Positions 25,077-35,914 of a stretch of DNA of 64,000 bases are shown one piece after another. Under the pieces are notes generated by a model. It had not been told where the DNA came from. It made no database searches and saw nothing but the letters and a program-made list of their open reading frames with translations. The position numbers and the translations under genes are program-made. How positions within the stretch are numbered: position 1 is the first letter of the stretch; every line of letters starts with the position of its first letter. The stretch lies in NCBI GenBank assembly GCA_032209605.1, contig JASFXZ010000043.1, positions 2,032,819 to 2,096,818 on the forward strand, read 5' to 3'. Origin of the DNA: Mactromeris polynyma. Lineage: Eukaryota > Mollusca > Bivalvia > Venerida > Mactridae.

Positions 25077-26623
25077 ATATAGTTATTAGTTGTATGTACA
25101 TGCTATTTATACTAATTAAACGACGGTGTGAGTGGATATGTTGTGCTAGAGTTACGAATATTTCGCCAACATGACATCATGTGTCGCAATGATTAAAATA
25201 GTGTATAGCGACCATGTACCTGAATGACAGTCTCAACAATTCTTTTTATGGCAACAGTAACGACACATGGTAAATACAATTTAGTTTCATTCCGTTCAAG
25301 AATTTCTTTAAGATATACACAAATTGGTAATGAATGTAAAAGCAGAATGCTTAAATTTAAACAAATGTCATTATTGATGTGGTATTTGTAATGCTTAGTG
25401 ACATTAAACAAGTCTGCAAAATACTACATTACCATAAATTCCAACAAGCTTTAAGGGAAACACTTTTCAAAGTCAATTAGGCCAACGGTGATATAGGCAA
25501 ATTTAATAAAATGAGTATAGTTCATGTTGTAGCTTAGCGTACCAAAATTCGCATCATTTGATGTCGCCAACCTTTCACATAACTGATTTGCTTTACAAGT
25601 ATGTGTTTATATAAGAACTTTTTTGCTAGGACATATCTTGATGCGGTGATACACGTAATGGTGTTCCAGATTGAGACAAAGCATGAGCCACACATCACAT
25701 CCTTAACGTCGTATTAGTAAGTATGTCTATCACAAATCACGTCAACAGTTTTAGAACATTTCCGTGAAAACCGTTAAATCGTATTGATAAAATTAACGAG
25801 CCTATTGGTGTCGCCCACGTTACAGGATTTCGCACGCACACAGGCAGTGTAATAGTTGCGACGAACAGCTCCATTAACCGGATTAATATTCAATACATCT
25901 AAAGTTATGTTAAAAGTGGGAGATTTCTAGTGCACTCGGAAGTATCAACGTTCCAACTACACGTGTACACTGATCAAAAGAGTGTCGGTACTCAAACGAG
26001 ATGGAGTAAAAGTATAGAAGACAAATGGATGTTTCAATTCAATAAAGTGTCTTGAAATTATTACAAAGCACATACATCTTTTCGAAACTATGCACAGTAA
26101 ATGAATAATTAATAAAAACCTATCTTTTGGAAATGATAAAGCACACGCAAAGTCTTCTTCATGAATCATTCAAATGTTACACTGATGATTGAAATGTCAA
26201 GGGCAGTAGTTATCTCAGATGCCTTAACATATTTGAATACAAGCACATATCAAAGAATAAGTTTGTGTCAAATGAAGACTTGTTATCTAAAATTGCTCAC
26301 AGAAGCCACTGTAGCGTTGTATTTAAGTTTATAAGTTAGCAACGCATTGCGATATTTTTTTCTGACTATAGCATTCTTATTAAACTTCAAAATCTTGGAA
26401 TGTGTTGCACACAATAAACGTGAATAAGATAAAACAAAACAGTTATCAATCTCATTTTTAGTTTTTGACTAGAAATTTAATATGATGATTCCATGACCTG
26501 TAAATAATAAGCTAAAAGTACACAGTTATCATTATCATTTTAGTTTTATATGCTATGACAGCTTTCATGACTCGATAAATTCATTCATTTAGATTTAGTA
26601 GCCTGAAATTTATCGATCATTTC
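25077..26623. other. non-coding, nothing recognised
   Basis: Only short frames without motifs (25193-25411 and 25957-26169, both minus). Confidence 0.4.
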
Positions 26624-26767
26624 ATATCGTGGTACAATACAGTTTGGCTGCATATTGCTTTAACTGATATATTGGTATATCGTGACACATCTAGTCATAT
26701 CGTGGTACAATACAGTTTGGCTGCATATTGCATTAACTGATATATTGGTATATCGTGACACCCCTAG
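26624..26767. repeat. 73-bp tandem duplication with hAT-like end motif
   Basis: Two units starting ATATCGTGGTACAATACAG begin at 26624 and 26697 and are almost identical (GCTTTAAC/GCATTAAC, ACACATCTAG/ACACCCCTAG). The end of the second unit, reverse-complemented, reads CTAGGGGTGTCACGATAT, like the CAGGGGTGTC-type ends of many hAT transposons. It may be a solo transposon end that was duplicated. The hAT link is inference. Confidence 0.7.
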
Positions 26768-27131
26768 TTGCAATTACAGTCATAAAATCATGGAGAATAT
26801 TACACAGTTTTATTCAACATAGCCCGTCAATCCATTTATAGTACTTCAGAATCTAATTGAACAGATGTCATTAGGAGTTTTAGCGATCTGATTTTGATCT
26901 AGAAATAGATAAACAAATACGAGATGTTATAAATAAATCATTCAATTAGCGTTGCTACGAAAGCAATTAAAGTAGTTCGAACCCGAATTCTGAAATTATC
27001 GCTGAAAATGTGTGATGTTCGAATGTAATGAAAAAACCGCAACCTCATCCTTTACACTATACCAAGGTAAGAGCATGTGTCATGGAAAACGACAACAGAA
27101 ATTATCACATGTTACTAGAAACCCGCCAATC
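26768..27131. other. non-coding, nothing recognised
   Basis: No supported feature. Confidence 0.4.
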
Positions 27132-27352
27132 AAGGGGTAGGTTCACTTGACACCAAAATCAGCCCCGTGTCAAATTATTTTGAAAACGTTGATGTGGTAT
27201 CACCTTTTCATGAATTTTACAAAACAGCTGAATACTTACTAATACATTACAAAATACACTAATGCATGAGGAATTAGTAATAAATCGTTTTGTGAAAAAG
27301 TCATTCCATTATGACACAGGGTCGCTTTTGGGGTTAAGTGAACCTACCCCTT
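27132..27352. mobile_element. 220-bp MITE with 40-bp inverted ends
   Basis: AAGGGGTAGGTTCACTTGAC at the left mirrors GTTAAGTGAACCTACCCCTT at the right. The inverted match extends inward through CAAAATCAGCCCCGTGTCA versus TGACACAGGGTCGCTTTTG. The centre is AT-rich with a second, weaker symmetry (TTACTAATAC ... GGAATTAGTAA). No frame is present. Only one copy is in the window. Confidence 0.85.
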
Positions 27353-27427
27353 TTCCTACGTTTGATATTTCAGTACATTCCCGGAAATATGTCCGATGAC
27401 TAAATGAAGCGCTCAAAGCAGATACAG

Positions 27428-27535
27428 AGTACGGCGGTCAGTTGACCAGACCAGTGTAGTAACCTGTTCCTCCGCCTGCGACTGACAACGAACCTCACTT
27501 TGGCTGTATTTGAATCAAGACAGCTTACACTTGAT
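27428..27535 (-). mobile_element. SINE 3' fragment with GGTCAACTG tail, copy 2
   Basis: On the minus strand it reads GAGGAACAGGTTACTACACTGG, then GGTCAACTGACCGCCGTACTC, matching the tails at 12455 and 46640. It preserves the ACTGACCGCCGT phrase that I recall from molluscan SINE tails. The tRNA-like head is not recognisable, so it is 5'-truncated or diverged. Confidence 0.55.
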
Positions 27536-28764
27536 GTTTGAATAATTTAATAAATGGTTTCAGAAAAATATAAACCTGCTAACGGTCACAAGTGAGCAAA
27601 AGTAGTCACAGTGTTGACAATGGTGCTTATGCGTCGAAATCTAGTTTACATATCAACTCTTGTAATAATGTATCGTCGCCTTATTTTCAGAACACCGTAC
27701 CTCAATTTTTGGCGAATTTGAATTGTTGGTATCGTTGAAACCGTCTTTGCAAGGTCTTTCTGTCTGTACTACCTATATTGTTATAATGCACATAATGTAA
27801 ATAAAATGCAATTCCATACCCGTAAATAGTGATAATCTCAAGAGGGTAAAGCTTTAAAGGTGTTTCCATCAAAAAGACGAAAAAACAAGTTATGGGTTTA
27901 CATTAATAATGCGACAATATGCAGCATAAATTCAAAGTATACGTGATAAGGCGCTTGAAACCTATACTCTCAGTTGAAGCATTCTGTAAAATCTGGACTT
28001 GGTGGACAACGTCAGACATTATCTCGTCTTGAGCGAGCGAGAAAGTCAACACCTTGAAGCTTAAAAAATAGGAGGAAACAGAAATCAAGCGTATGCTTTA
28101 AAAATGATCTAAGAATATTCATTATAATACAGACGTTTACGAATTCTCAATAATTGTTTAGCCAACGTTTTGCAACGACAAAATAATTGGAAAATAATAA
28201 GATGATTTGCTGACAACTTTAAGTATTAGATGTATCTTCAATCAAAGAGAGCCTTTCCAACTACATTAACCAATCCATATAATGATTCACCATTCTCGGT
28301 AATTTCTCTACTAATAACATCCTCTGCTTAAAGTTCTAATGTCTCAGAGTTTAATTCGTTAAAGTTAAAGACATTAGTATCATCGTCACGTGGTAAAGCC
28401 GCTAAATAGATCTTGTTTACGTCGTTTGCGTATTTCCAATACATTACAGAATAATATGACATAGACGGTGGTTAAAAGCCTGGACGTAGGCGTTAATGCC
28501 CGGATTAACAAATGTTACTGAATGATACCGCCTGGTTGACAAAAGAAACCGTTAAATATATAGCTTGATCACGTTAATGGATTTCGTTTTCTCTGTAGTG
28601 TAGGATGGAACCGAAAAACGTTTATTCGATACGTTCCCATATAAATAAGCTGAACTTACAAGATTGCAAATTAAATTACAGCTATAACACCGGAATCGAA
28701 CTTCTTTTTGTGTAAAGCGATTAGTCTGCCCGACATAGTAATTGCTACAATTAGTACCAACTAA
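27536..28764. other. non-coding, nothing recognised
   Basis: No exon, RNA gene or repeat recognised. Confidence 0.4.
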
Positions 28765-29280
28765 GGCTGCATTTCACCAAGGATTGTTTTTTCCAATCGG
28801 CCCGATCTGGACCAGATTGTCCCCATTGAATCAATTTTTTGATCGGCCCGATTGTCGTCCTGAATCGCCTCCAATCGTCCCCTTTTTTTACCTGATTGAG
28901 TCCCGACCAATGGACCATGGCGGGGGGACGAATCACTGACGTTCCATGCGAAAGTACGCGCAAGTACACGGCAAAGCTCCAGAGGGCGGGCGAGACAAGG
29001 GGACCTTCAGGGGACCCTCGGACGACCAAGACGATCACGGGCCGACGGTTTTTGATCGGCTACTGTTTTTCAACATGTTTAAAAACAGTAGCCGATCACT
29101 TTTTCGGTACCCGACACTCGGAGGACTGAGGCGATCGCGCCAGATCTTCCCCCGAAGGTACAGGGTAGTGCTCGACAGTGCTCGCAGGTTCCCGACTATT
29201 TTCGCAAAAATGCGGCCGATCGACTAAAAAAAGGATCGGGTACTATCGGGACCAAAACAATCCTTGGTGAAATGGTGGCT
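28765..29280. mobile_element. 516-bp PIF/Harbinger-like non-autonomous element
   Basis: The left end GGCTGCATTTCACCAAGGA mirrors the right end, which reverse-complemented reads AGCCACCATTTCACCAAGGA. TAA flanks it on both sides (28762-28764 and 29281-29283). A 3-bp TAA duplication is the usual PIF/Harbinger target. The element is much richer in G+C than its surroundings and contains many GATCGG/CCGATC words and a 17-bp perfect internal hairpin. Open frames here arise from the G+C content and show no transposase. Confidence 0.8.
29054..29097. repeat. 17-bp perfect hairpin inside the TIR element
   Basis: GATCGGCTACTGTTTTT and its exact reverse complement are separated by 10 bases (CAACATGTTT). 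It lies near the centre of the element, so the element is a nested palindrome that could fold as single-stranded DNA or RNA. Confidence 0.9.
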
Positions 29281-29283
29281 TAA

Positions 29284-29738
29284 ACGAGCGTGATTTATAT
29301 TTAACATTCCCAACTATTGCGTATATAGTGATTAGTTTAAATTCTGGGAAGTATGGTACGTGTAATACAGTTGTAAATGTGCAAAAAACGAAACCTTTGT
29401 TTGTCTTCTCCGATTTTGCCTTTGTTCTCTAGATGAAAAGCTAATGGTACTAGAAACTCTAGCAAAGCATCCAAGGTCGGCCACATGTGTACATAGTGTT
29501 TGCATGAATATGTCGGCTTATAATAGCCATTACGCGTGCTAAAATAATTATGATGACAATTTCTTTCCCTACACAAAACAAATCTATTGTTCGCAGCAAT
29601 TATACTGACTAGTTTGGCATGTCAAAAATGACATAATAATCTGCTAATTTTATGCCATTTGATTAACTGGATATTTTTAAAAAAAAGACAACAAAACATA
29701 GCAGAAGAAGAACAAGAAAAAACAGTGAAACGTAACTA
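29284..29738. other. non-coding, nothing recognised
   Basis: A 79-residue minus-strand frame (29337-29576) has no recognised motif. Confidence 0.4.
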
Positions 29739-29913
29739 TACTGTAACCTCGTTCATTCGAATTCATCGGGTCCGAAATTTTATTTCCAATAATACACGGC
29801 TTCGAATAACCTATCTCAATTTGACGTTCATACGAGGATCGGGACCTGATATTTATTTCGGATGATACCAAGTATTCAGATAGGAGGTTGTCAAATAAAC
29901 GAGGTCCGACTGT
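29739..29913 (+). mobile_element. pogo-like MITE family C, full copy
   Basis: Left end ACTGTAACCTCGTTCATTCG mirrors the right end, which reverse-complemented reads ACAGTCGGACCTCGTTTATT. The middle carries GGGACCTGATATTTATTTCGG. Part of it recurs in reverse at 60817-60893. The ends share the CAGTNNNACCTC pattern with family A, which suggests a related transposase mobilised both. There is no frame of its own. Confidence 0.65.
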
Positions 29914-31044
29914 TTTAACGACAATAAAAACACGACAGCAGAAATGGTGTTATACCGTATGTACACGACGCAAGTCTGATATATGTCAATGTATAAAATA
30001 TTCATATTCTCTTCCCAGCACTGATTGACTGTATCTATAAAAACTGTTATTCATTTTGATTCAAACGGCTACAGCAACGTTACAGTTGCGCTATTCTTCT
30101 TCCAGTTGTCATTGAACCGTGCTTACATGTATATACATTGTATCATGGTCTATACGGTGTTCGTGGTACTAACGATATCAGCCGAAATTCTGAATTATCA
30201 AAGCAAGACTGACATTAAGCATCCACAATCGTCTGTAATAATCACTATTCTAATCGCTAAAGCTATATTCGATGTGAAATTCTTCTTTTTCAAGTCCGTG
30301 ATGCCTCTTATTTACAACTAGGTAAGCGATGCGTATGTAAAACAATACTAGCAAGTTTTCGTGGGGATCGTTTCAAATGTATCATCATGCAGTTTTAAGG
30401 ACATTTTAGGTTAATATTTCAAGTTAATCGATTAATTTCGGAACCGGATCCTTCTTGTGAATATGATAATAGCTCCGCCTATCTAAAGAATACACGACTG
30501 TCGTCTGCTGAATCACTACGTGAAATCACGGATGGAAATTATCATAGAAAGTAAATTTAACGAATTTTATGACTGCCTTTTCTTTTTTTAGTAGAAAATC
30601 AAAAAAATGAAATATCTTAAACCTGTTTAGACAATATTTCTTCAAATTTAACATGCTCGTGTGCAAACGGTGCTTATGAATGCATACCACGATTTCTTGA
30701 TATACCACGAAAACTCGTTAGGCGCCCATACTTTCATCGATAAATTATTATCATAAATCATGTCTGCCCTATTTCAAATTTTGTACATGTTATGTTAATC
30801 GTATGAATACACTTCTTATTCTTGCGTCGTAAATAAATTAATCATACAGACACGCATAAACACACGCGCATGAAACCCCAATCTCTGCAATTTGAACATT
30901 TTTTAATAAATGTTCATTCATACAGTACCATTGTTTTACTGTTTTCCACCCATAAAGGACATTTCTCCAAAGGCAATTAAAACTTGTATTGATTCAATAT
31001 GTACTATAATGCGGTAAAAATTTAAAATTTCGTTATTTTTTACT
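29914..31044. other. non-coding, nothing recognised
   Basis: A 98-residue plus-strand frame at 30025-30321 is hydrophobic at its start but has no recognised family and no splice support. Confidence 0.35.
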
Positions 31045-31279
31045 GTTACAGCGCAATTTCATTTTGAACAGAATGACGTGCACATTTCTCTGAGAAAAAG
31101 TAACTCTTGTGAGTGGTTTTGTTTGCTTTTTCACGAAAGTATTAGTTTTTTTCTGGATTTAACCTAGTGGTGTTGTAAAACATAATAATATTGACTATGC
31201 AACAAAGTCATGGTAATGTTTGGTCTCTTTATAACTTAATTATTTATTTTCAATATATTGTCACTAAATTACCTCCCTT
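31045..31279 (+). repeat. left arm of a large inverted repeat
   Basis: This arm, from GTTACAGCGCAATTTCATTTT to AATTACCTCCCTT, matches the reverse complement of 32028-32271 at about 85% by eye over ~240 bp. It includes exact blocks such as TTGAACAGAATGACG and TATAACTTAATTATTTATTTT. The arms are separated by 748 bp. Confidence 0.9.
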
Positions 31280-32027
31280 AAGGGAATTGTCGTCACCTAC
31301 CATTCAGACGACCGAATTATCTATGTAAATATATTGTGTGGTAACCAGAGTTACAATTGACGCTATGTCGGTACAGACGGTTACTTTAAACGTAGCCAAA
31401 ACAAATTAAATGCGTATGCTGTCACAACGCTATTCTGGGAAGTAATACACTTTTAATGAGGTCGTAACTATCACAAGGTATATCACAGAACCCATTAACG
31501 CTTCATCCTTCAACAAAAATATGTTATTGTTTCCAATATTTTACATACCGACGTGACAACATTGGTATCACCGCAATTAGTGAGTCGTGATAAAACCGCG
31601 ATAGTACCATTGAAAGCCTCTCATATCATTCCCTCGTGTTTACTTAAAAATACAATCTAATGTGAATCTTTAACAGTTCATATTTAAGCTTTTGTTCTCC
31701 AAATGTGATTTCTATCCATTTTAAAACAGTCACGTCCGATTTTATGAGAAAGGACAAAATAACACATATGCTGTATATATAGGTATTCGCTTTGTAGACG
31801 CTTTGTCACTTCCGGTTGAGTTCTGGATATCAATGTAAGTGTAGTTTTATATTATTATTATTGTGTATTAAGGTAAGCCATCCATCATTGATTAAGGTAT
31901 TTCATTCATAATGTTGGGTGTTTCCATTTAATTTATTTAAATTATAAAATCCTATTCGAAATGGCTTCAACACGTTTTTCTAAAAACAAATAATTGCAAA
32001 AATTTAAAAAAACTGGAATGTTTCATA
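31280..32027. other. 748-bp spacer of the inverted repeat
   Basis: AT-rich DNA between the two arms. No exon, transposase or RNA gene was recognised. Confidence 0.5.
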
Positions 32028-32271
32028 AAGGGAGGTAATTAAGTGACAATATATAATTAAAATAAATAATTAAGTTATAAAGATACCAAAAATTACCATG
32101 ATTTGTTGCACATTCAATATTATTATGTTTTACCACCGTTACAATACTAAGTTAAATTTTCCAGAAAAAAACAATATTTTTGTGAAAAAGCAAACAAAAC
32201 CAATTAGAAGTGTACCATTTTCTGAGAGAAATGTGCGCGTCATTCTGTTCAAAATGAAATTGCGTTGTAAC
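32028..32271 (-). repeat. right arm of a large inverted repeat
   Basis: This arm begins AAGGGAGGTAATTAAGTGAC and ends AATTGCGTTGTAAC, the mirror of 31045-31279. A 134-residue open frame (32098-32502) runs through it, but the matching frame in the left arm is broken by stops and indels. The frame is therefore probably not coding. Confidence 0.9.
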
Positions 32272-32969
32272 CGGACGGTCAAAGTCTCGGAAAGTTTGAT
32301 ATATTCTGTGTTAGATAATGTAAATAATTGGTATAACAGACAATGTGATGCCCCATTGATACATCAATTTAGTTTAGGCCATCTAGAACAATATTTTAAT
32401 TTTGAAAGGAAATTTGCCCATTTCTTAAATGAAAACAACAACATTTTCTTTGAGTTTCTTGTAGGTATTTCATACATTGCTTTATTCTACATATCTGATT
32501 AGTACAAAGTTGCTTTCCTAAACAAGAAATATTACAAAATGAGAAGTAAAATGTTAATTTTAATCCATTTACTGATCATTTTTGTACGGCTAATGTTTTT
32601 CAGGAATGAAGTTTACATAGAAAAAGTTCATAACTATTTTTAGAACGGTAAAAATTCATGGAATTTTATATTTTTAGTTTAAAAATGTTAGTTTAAGTCT
32701 TGGAAGTGGCATAATTAAAATTTTGGCAACAATGTCAATTGTCTTTCGTTTTACAATTACGACGAGCTTGATTAGCCATAAATAAATCATACTTCTAAAA
32801 GAAATAAGTAAAAATTATAGAATTTTAACAAAAATATCCGCATTATTATATAGATTGAAACAACAACTGTTTCATTTACTGCACATATTATGCTAATGAA
32901 TGGCTTACCTTAAACTAAAATATTAATTGTTCAACACTAATCAAATATGATTCATTATAAAATGATATA
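32272..32969. other. non-coding, nothing firm
   Basis: Contains the distal part of the 134-residue frame that begins at 32098. Its C-terminal half reads plausibly but matches nothing I recognise. Confidence 0.35.
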
Positions 32970-33266
32970 CATGTCCAACTTTCTGGCTCATCGCAAGATT
33001 CCCCATATTTTATCGATATTAGCTCCATGCTATAACCGATTATATATACGCTACTTTAACGCCTCATGATCATTATCGTTCGCGACTTAATTAGCCACCC
33101 TGCTGTGTTTAGCCAGCATAATGATATTGCCCCGGGCTGTACTGACTTATCAGAATGTACGATACATTCATGGTACTTATTGCAGTCTCTTGCGAAAAAT
33201 ATATATTGAATAATGTTATTATGCACCATAAAAGTTTGCCTTGTTATTGTCTCGACAAGGCAGGCT
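32970..33266 (-). mobile_element. dispersed 290-bp repeat D, copy 1
   Basis: The reverse complement matches 53471-53760 at about 85%. Shared phrases include CAGTACAGCCCGGGGCAAT, ATGCTGGCTAAACACA, GTGGCTAATTAAGTCGCGAA, CGATAATGATCATGAG and GAGCCAGAAAGTTGGACATG. Because the other copy interrupts a MITE, this is a mobile sequence with defined ends. No inverted ends beyond a few bases, no A/B-box and no frame are evident, so its class is unknown. Confidence 0.8.
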
Positions 33267-34215
33267 GTATAATGGTAGCTACTTAGCCTTCTAGCATCGA
33301 TATAATTGATAGTAAATATAAATTTATTTGTGATATATTAATATGTAAAATTGTGTACGCCGGACAATAACTAAAACACTTAATTGTTTTTTATGTAGTT
33401 ATTCATTGTTTATTTTCGGGTATTTGTTTAATGTATTTGCAAACAAAACATTCAATTAAAAAGCAAGTTTGTGTACTATAATCGGATCCTGATTATTTAT
33501 GATTTAGGAATAAAACCTGGATTCATTAATTTACAAATATTATCAGTCATACATGATAATTTTCAAATTTTTGCCAAAAAATCAAGCTACGCTATGTGAA
33601 ATCATGCATACTTAATGTATTTCATGTATATATGATTTCTCTTTTGCAGAAAAACGATATAAAACTTTAAAAATGAATATCAAGTCTAATGCTTTTAAAA
33701 TTGTTTTATGTTAGTTATGCAGGTTATTTGCCTAAATTGTTGTAACATCTCTGTATATTCTGGTCCTAGCAAAGACCTTAATTTAGATCCCAGGTATTTC
33801 AATATTAATAGCATTAATATAATAATTTTCACTTTTGAATATAAAGTAAAACAATGTCAACAAAATAATGTAATCGAGTTTTACTGTTTCAAATTTCACA
33901 GATTAAAAAGTCAATATATTGTCACCCTATAATTAACCACACCAATATTTTATCTCAAGGCTATTCTATAAAAAGTAACATTTCCCCCAAATTCTTCCCT
34001 ATATAAAGCGCGCTGGATGTCAATTAACATCTTGTATAATCGCTGCATCCGGCTTTATCACTTCAATCAGATGTCATGCTGCGCTTGCGCTGTTGGATAC
34101 CGATCACGCGTACACGGCGATATATAGTGTATTCGAAATAATAGGGAAAAAATGGCATGTTTTAACAAAAATCGTTAAAAGGGACAGCATAATAGAACAC
34201 CCACATTAAATCTAA
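33267..34215. other. non-coding upstream region of the receptor pair
   Basis: No exon recognised. A fragment near 33908 (TCAATATATTGTCACCCTATA) resembles the inner end of the inverted-repeat arms. Confidence 0.35.
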
Positions 34216-34221
34216 AAAGTG

Positions 34222-34552
34222 TGTTCGAAAGTGCACATTTTGAACTCTAATATATCTCTGCACACAGTATCTACCTCTATTGGAAAGTATTATTTAAATT
34301 CACAGATATTGTTTTAGCCCTATCTATGTTCAATGTAAAAAAGGGATCTTAAAAACCTCAAAAAGGACAGTGATGTAGAAATCACAGAAACACAATATTT
34401 ACACCATCATAAAGTAGAAGGTTTGATCTCTAACATTTGTTTTCACACGAAAGATACCCTAAACGGATTTTGATTTATCGCGGTTTAAAGATATTTTCCT
34501 TCTATAATTCAATAGAATGTTGATCGGACCGCAGTGACACGAAAGTTGGGTA
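34222..34552 (+). repeat. dispersed 340-bp repeat, copy 2 (upstream of receptor gene 1)
   Basis: Matches 6365-6706 in the same orientation. It ends about 100 bp before the first receptor's start codon, so it probably lies in that gene's promoter, 5' UTR exon or 5' UTR intron. Whether it supplies regulatory sites is not visible from sequence. Confidence 0.75.
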
Positions 34553-34633
34553 TGATTCACGAGCTTAAACTTACATGGAAAATGAAATAAAACATGGGAT
34601 GTATATCTCACCACTTGTAAGTGGTTTAACATG

Positions 34634-34643
34634 TTGGTTGCAG
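34634..34643 (+). promoter_or_regulatory. candidate 3' splice acceptor before receptor gene 1
   Basis: TTGGTTGCAG sits 14 bases before the favoured ATG at 34658. The second receptor has a similar acceptor before its start. This suggests an upstream non-coding first exon and an intron in the 5' UTR, common in otherwise intronless receptor genes. No donor was identified. Confidence 0.45.
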
Positions 34644-34657
34644 ATTGGAAGATCCGT

Positions 34658-35914
34658 ATGAAAATGCCGAAGACGTTGCCTTTATATTGGATAGTAATAT
34701 TGAATTGTCTATATCTGGGATATGTCGGTGGCTACATGATGACCGATGTCAAACAACTACTACAAGACAAACTCGCTGATTACGACAAAGACATTCGACC
34801 TGTGAAAAACCAATCTGAACCGTTGGTTATTAAGATAGGCACAGAAATTGCTTCAATTATAGAAGTTGATGAAGTACATCAAAAAGTTACACTTACATTA
34901 TTGTTTAGATTCCAATGGTACGACGAGTCAGTGGTTTGGAATCCAGACAGTTACGGGGGACTTGAACAGTTCACAGTGAACAGTAGGCATTTCTGGACCC
35001 CAACTCTTGTGCTCACGAACAATTTTGGAAATATAAGAAAAATAGGCGATCCTTATCTCGATTTATTTATCAAATTTGACGGACAGACGAACATGGTGCC
35101 TGGTGAGGTATTTTCTGCCACTTATGATGCAGATGTCACATACTTTCCTTGGGACAGGCACACTTGCGTTTTAAGTTTCACGCACTGGGTATCATCTCAA
35201 GCAGAAATTGTACTAACTAATGCCTCCGATAAATTGATGACTCATTTTTTTGCTCAAAATCGCGGATGGAAATTGGAGGATTCTAATGTTCGAATAACAA
35301 GTCTCGAAACTAATGGGGAACCTACTTATGAAGTGACTCTCTATATTCGTAGAAAACCGCGATTTGTGCTCGTGAACATGATAGCACCTATAATTTTACT
35401 GTCCTTGTTGAATGTTTTAACATTTCTGATACCAGCTGAGAGTGGTGAAAAAATAGCATACAGTATCACAATTCTATTAGCAATTTCAGTTTTTCTGACA
35501 ATTGTTGGAGATAACTTGCCGAAAATATCGAATCCTATGGCAATATTTGGTTACTATCTCCTCGGCATTCTTATGATGAGCAGCTGCATTATTTATACCA
35601 CCATTATCAGCTTAAACCTCTATCACAAAGATGAAAAAGAAGCAATAAGCACTTTTTGGAAGACATTTAACAAAATCCTTACATATCGAAAAAGAATCGA
35701 AGAGAAGAACCGCTCAAATGATGGTGTACAAGAGCTTGAAATGGAGCGCGCGGAAACAAATTTTGAATTTCGTAAAAGTGAAATACCTAACGTCACATGG
35801 AAAGAAACTAGTGAATTATTTGACAAAGTTTGCTTTGTCGGTTTCATGATTATATTAGTTTTGTCAACAACCGTATTCTTTGTTACTGTATATGTAGCAT
35901 CAAAATATAAGTAG
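34658..35914 (+). CDS. Cys-loop ligand-gated channel subunit, nAChR-like, lacking the first Cys of the Cys-loop
   Basis: A pentameric ligand-gated ion-channel subunit of 418 residues on one exon, acting at the cell membrane. In order: signal peptide (1-25), extracellular ligand domain to about 232, TM1 236-259, pore helix TM2 262-288 (GEKIAYSITILLAISVF), TM3 294-323, a short intracellular loop, and TM4 391-413. Pore positions Glu-1', Thr6', Leu9', Val13' and Asp20' match cation-selective nicotinic channels. Loop B Trp177 is kept. The Cys-loop reads YDADVTYFPWDRHTC: the first Cys is Tyr156, the second Cys170 remains. Loop C has no adjacent Cys-Cys pair, so this is not an alpha-type subunit and the ligand is unknown. 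Sequons are at Asn51 and Asn188. The frame is open from ATG 34631, but a strong acceptor (TTGGTTGCAG, ending 34643) and the MKM/MNM alignment with the next gene favour ATG 34658. The neighbour at 37031 is a paralogue. Confidence 0.93.
   Translation: MKMPKTLPLYWIVILNCLYLGYVGGYMMTDVKQLLQDKLADYDKDIRPVKNQSEPLVIKIGTEIASIIEVDEVHQKVTLTLLFRFQWYDESVVWNPDSYGGLEQFTVNSRHFWTPTLVLTNNFGNIRKIGDPYLDLFIKFDGQTNMVPGEVFSATYDADVTYFPWDRHTCVLSFTHWVSSQAEIVLTNASDKLMTHFFAQNRGWKLEDSNVRITSLETNGEPTYEVTLYIRRKPRFVLVNMIAPIILLSLLNVLTFLIPAESGEKIAYSITILLAISVFLTIVGDNLPKISNPMAIFGYYLLGILMMSSCIIYTTIISLNLYHKDEKEAISTFWKTFNKILTYRKRIEEKNRSNDGVQELEMERAETNFEFRKSEIPNVTWKETSELFDKVCFVGFMIILVLSTTVFFVTVYVASKYK

Noticed and set aside
28742..29227. 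Several overlapping frames up to 95 residues
   Set aside because: All fall inside the GC-rich inverted-repeat element and arise from its composition. No transposase motif is present.
32098..32502. 134-residue frame as a gene
   Set aside because: It runs across one arm of an inverted repeat whose mirrored counterpart is broken by stops and indels. No domain is recognised.
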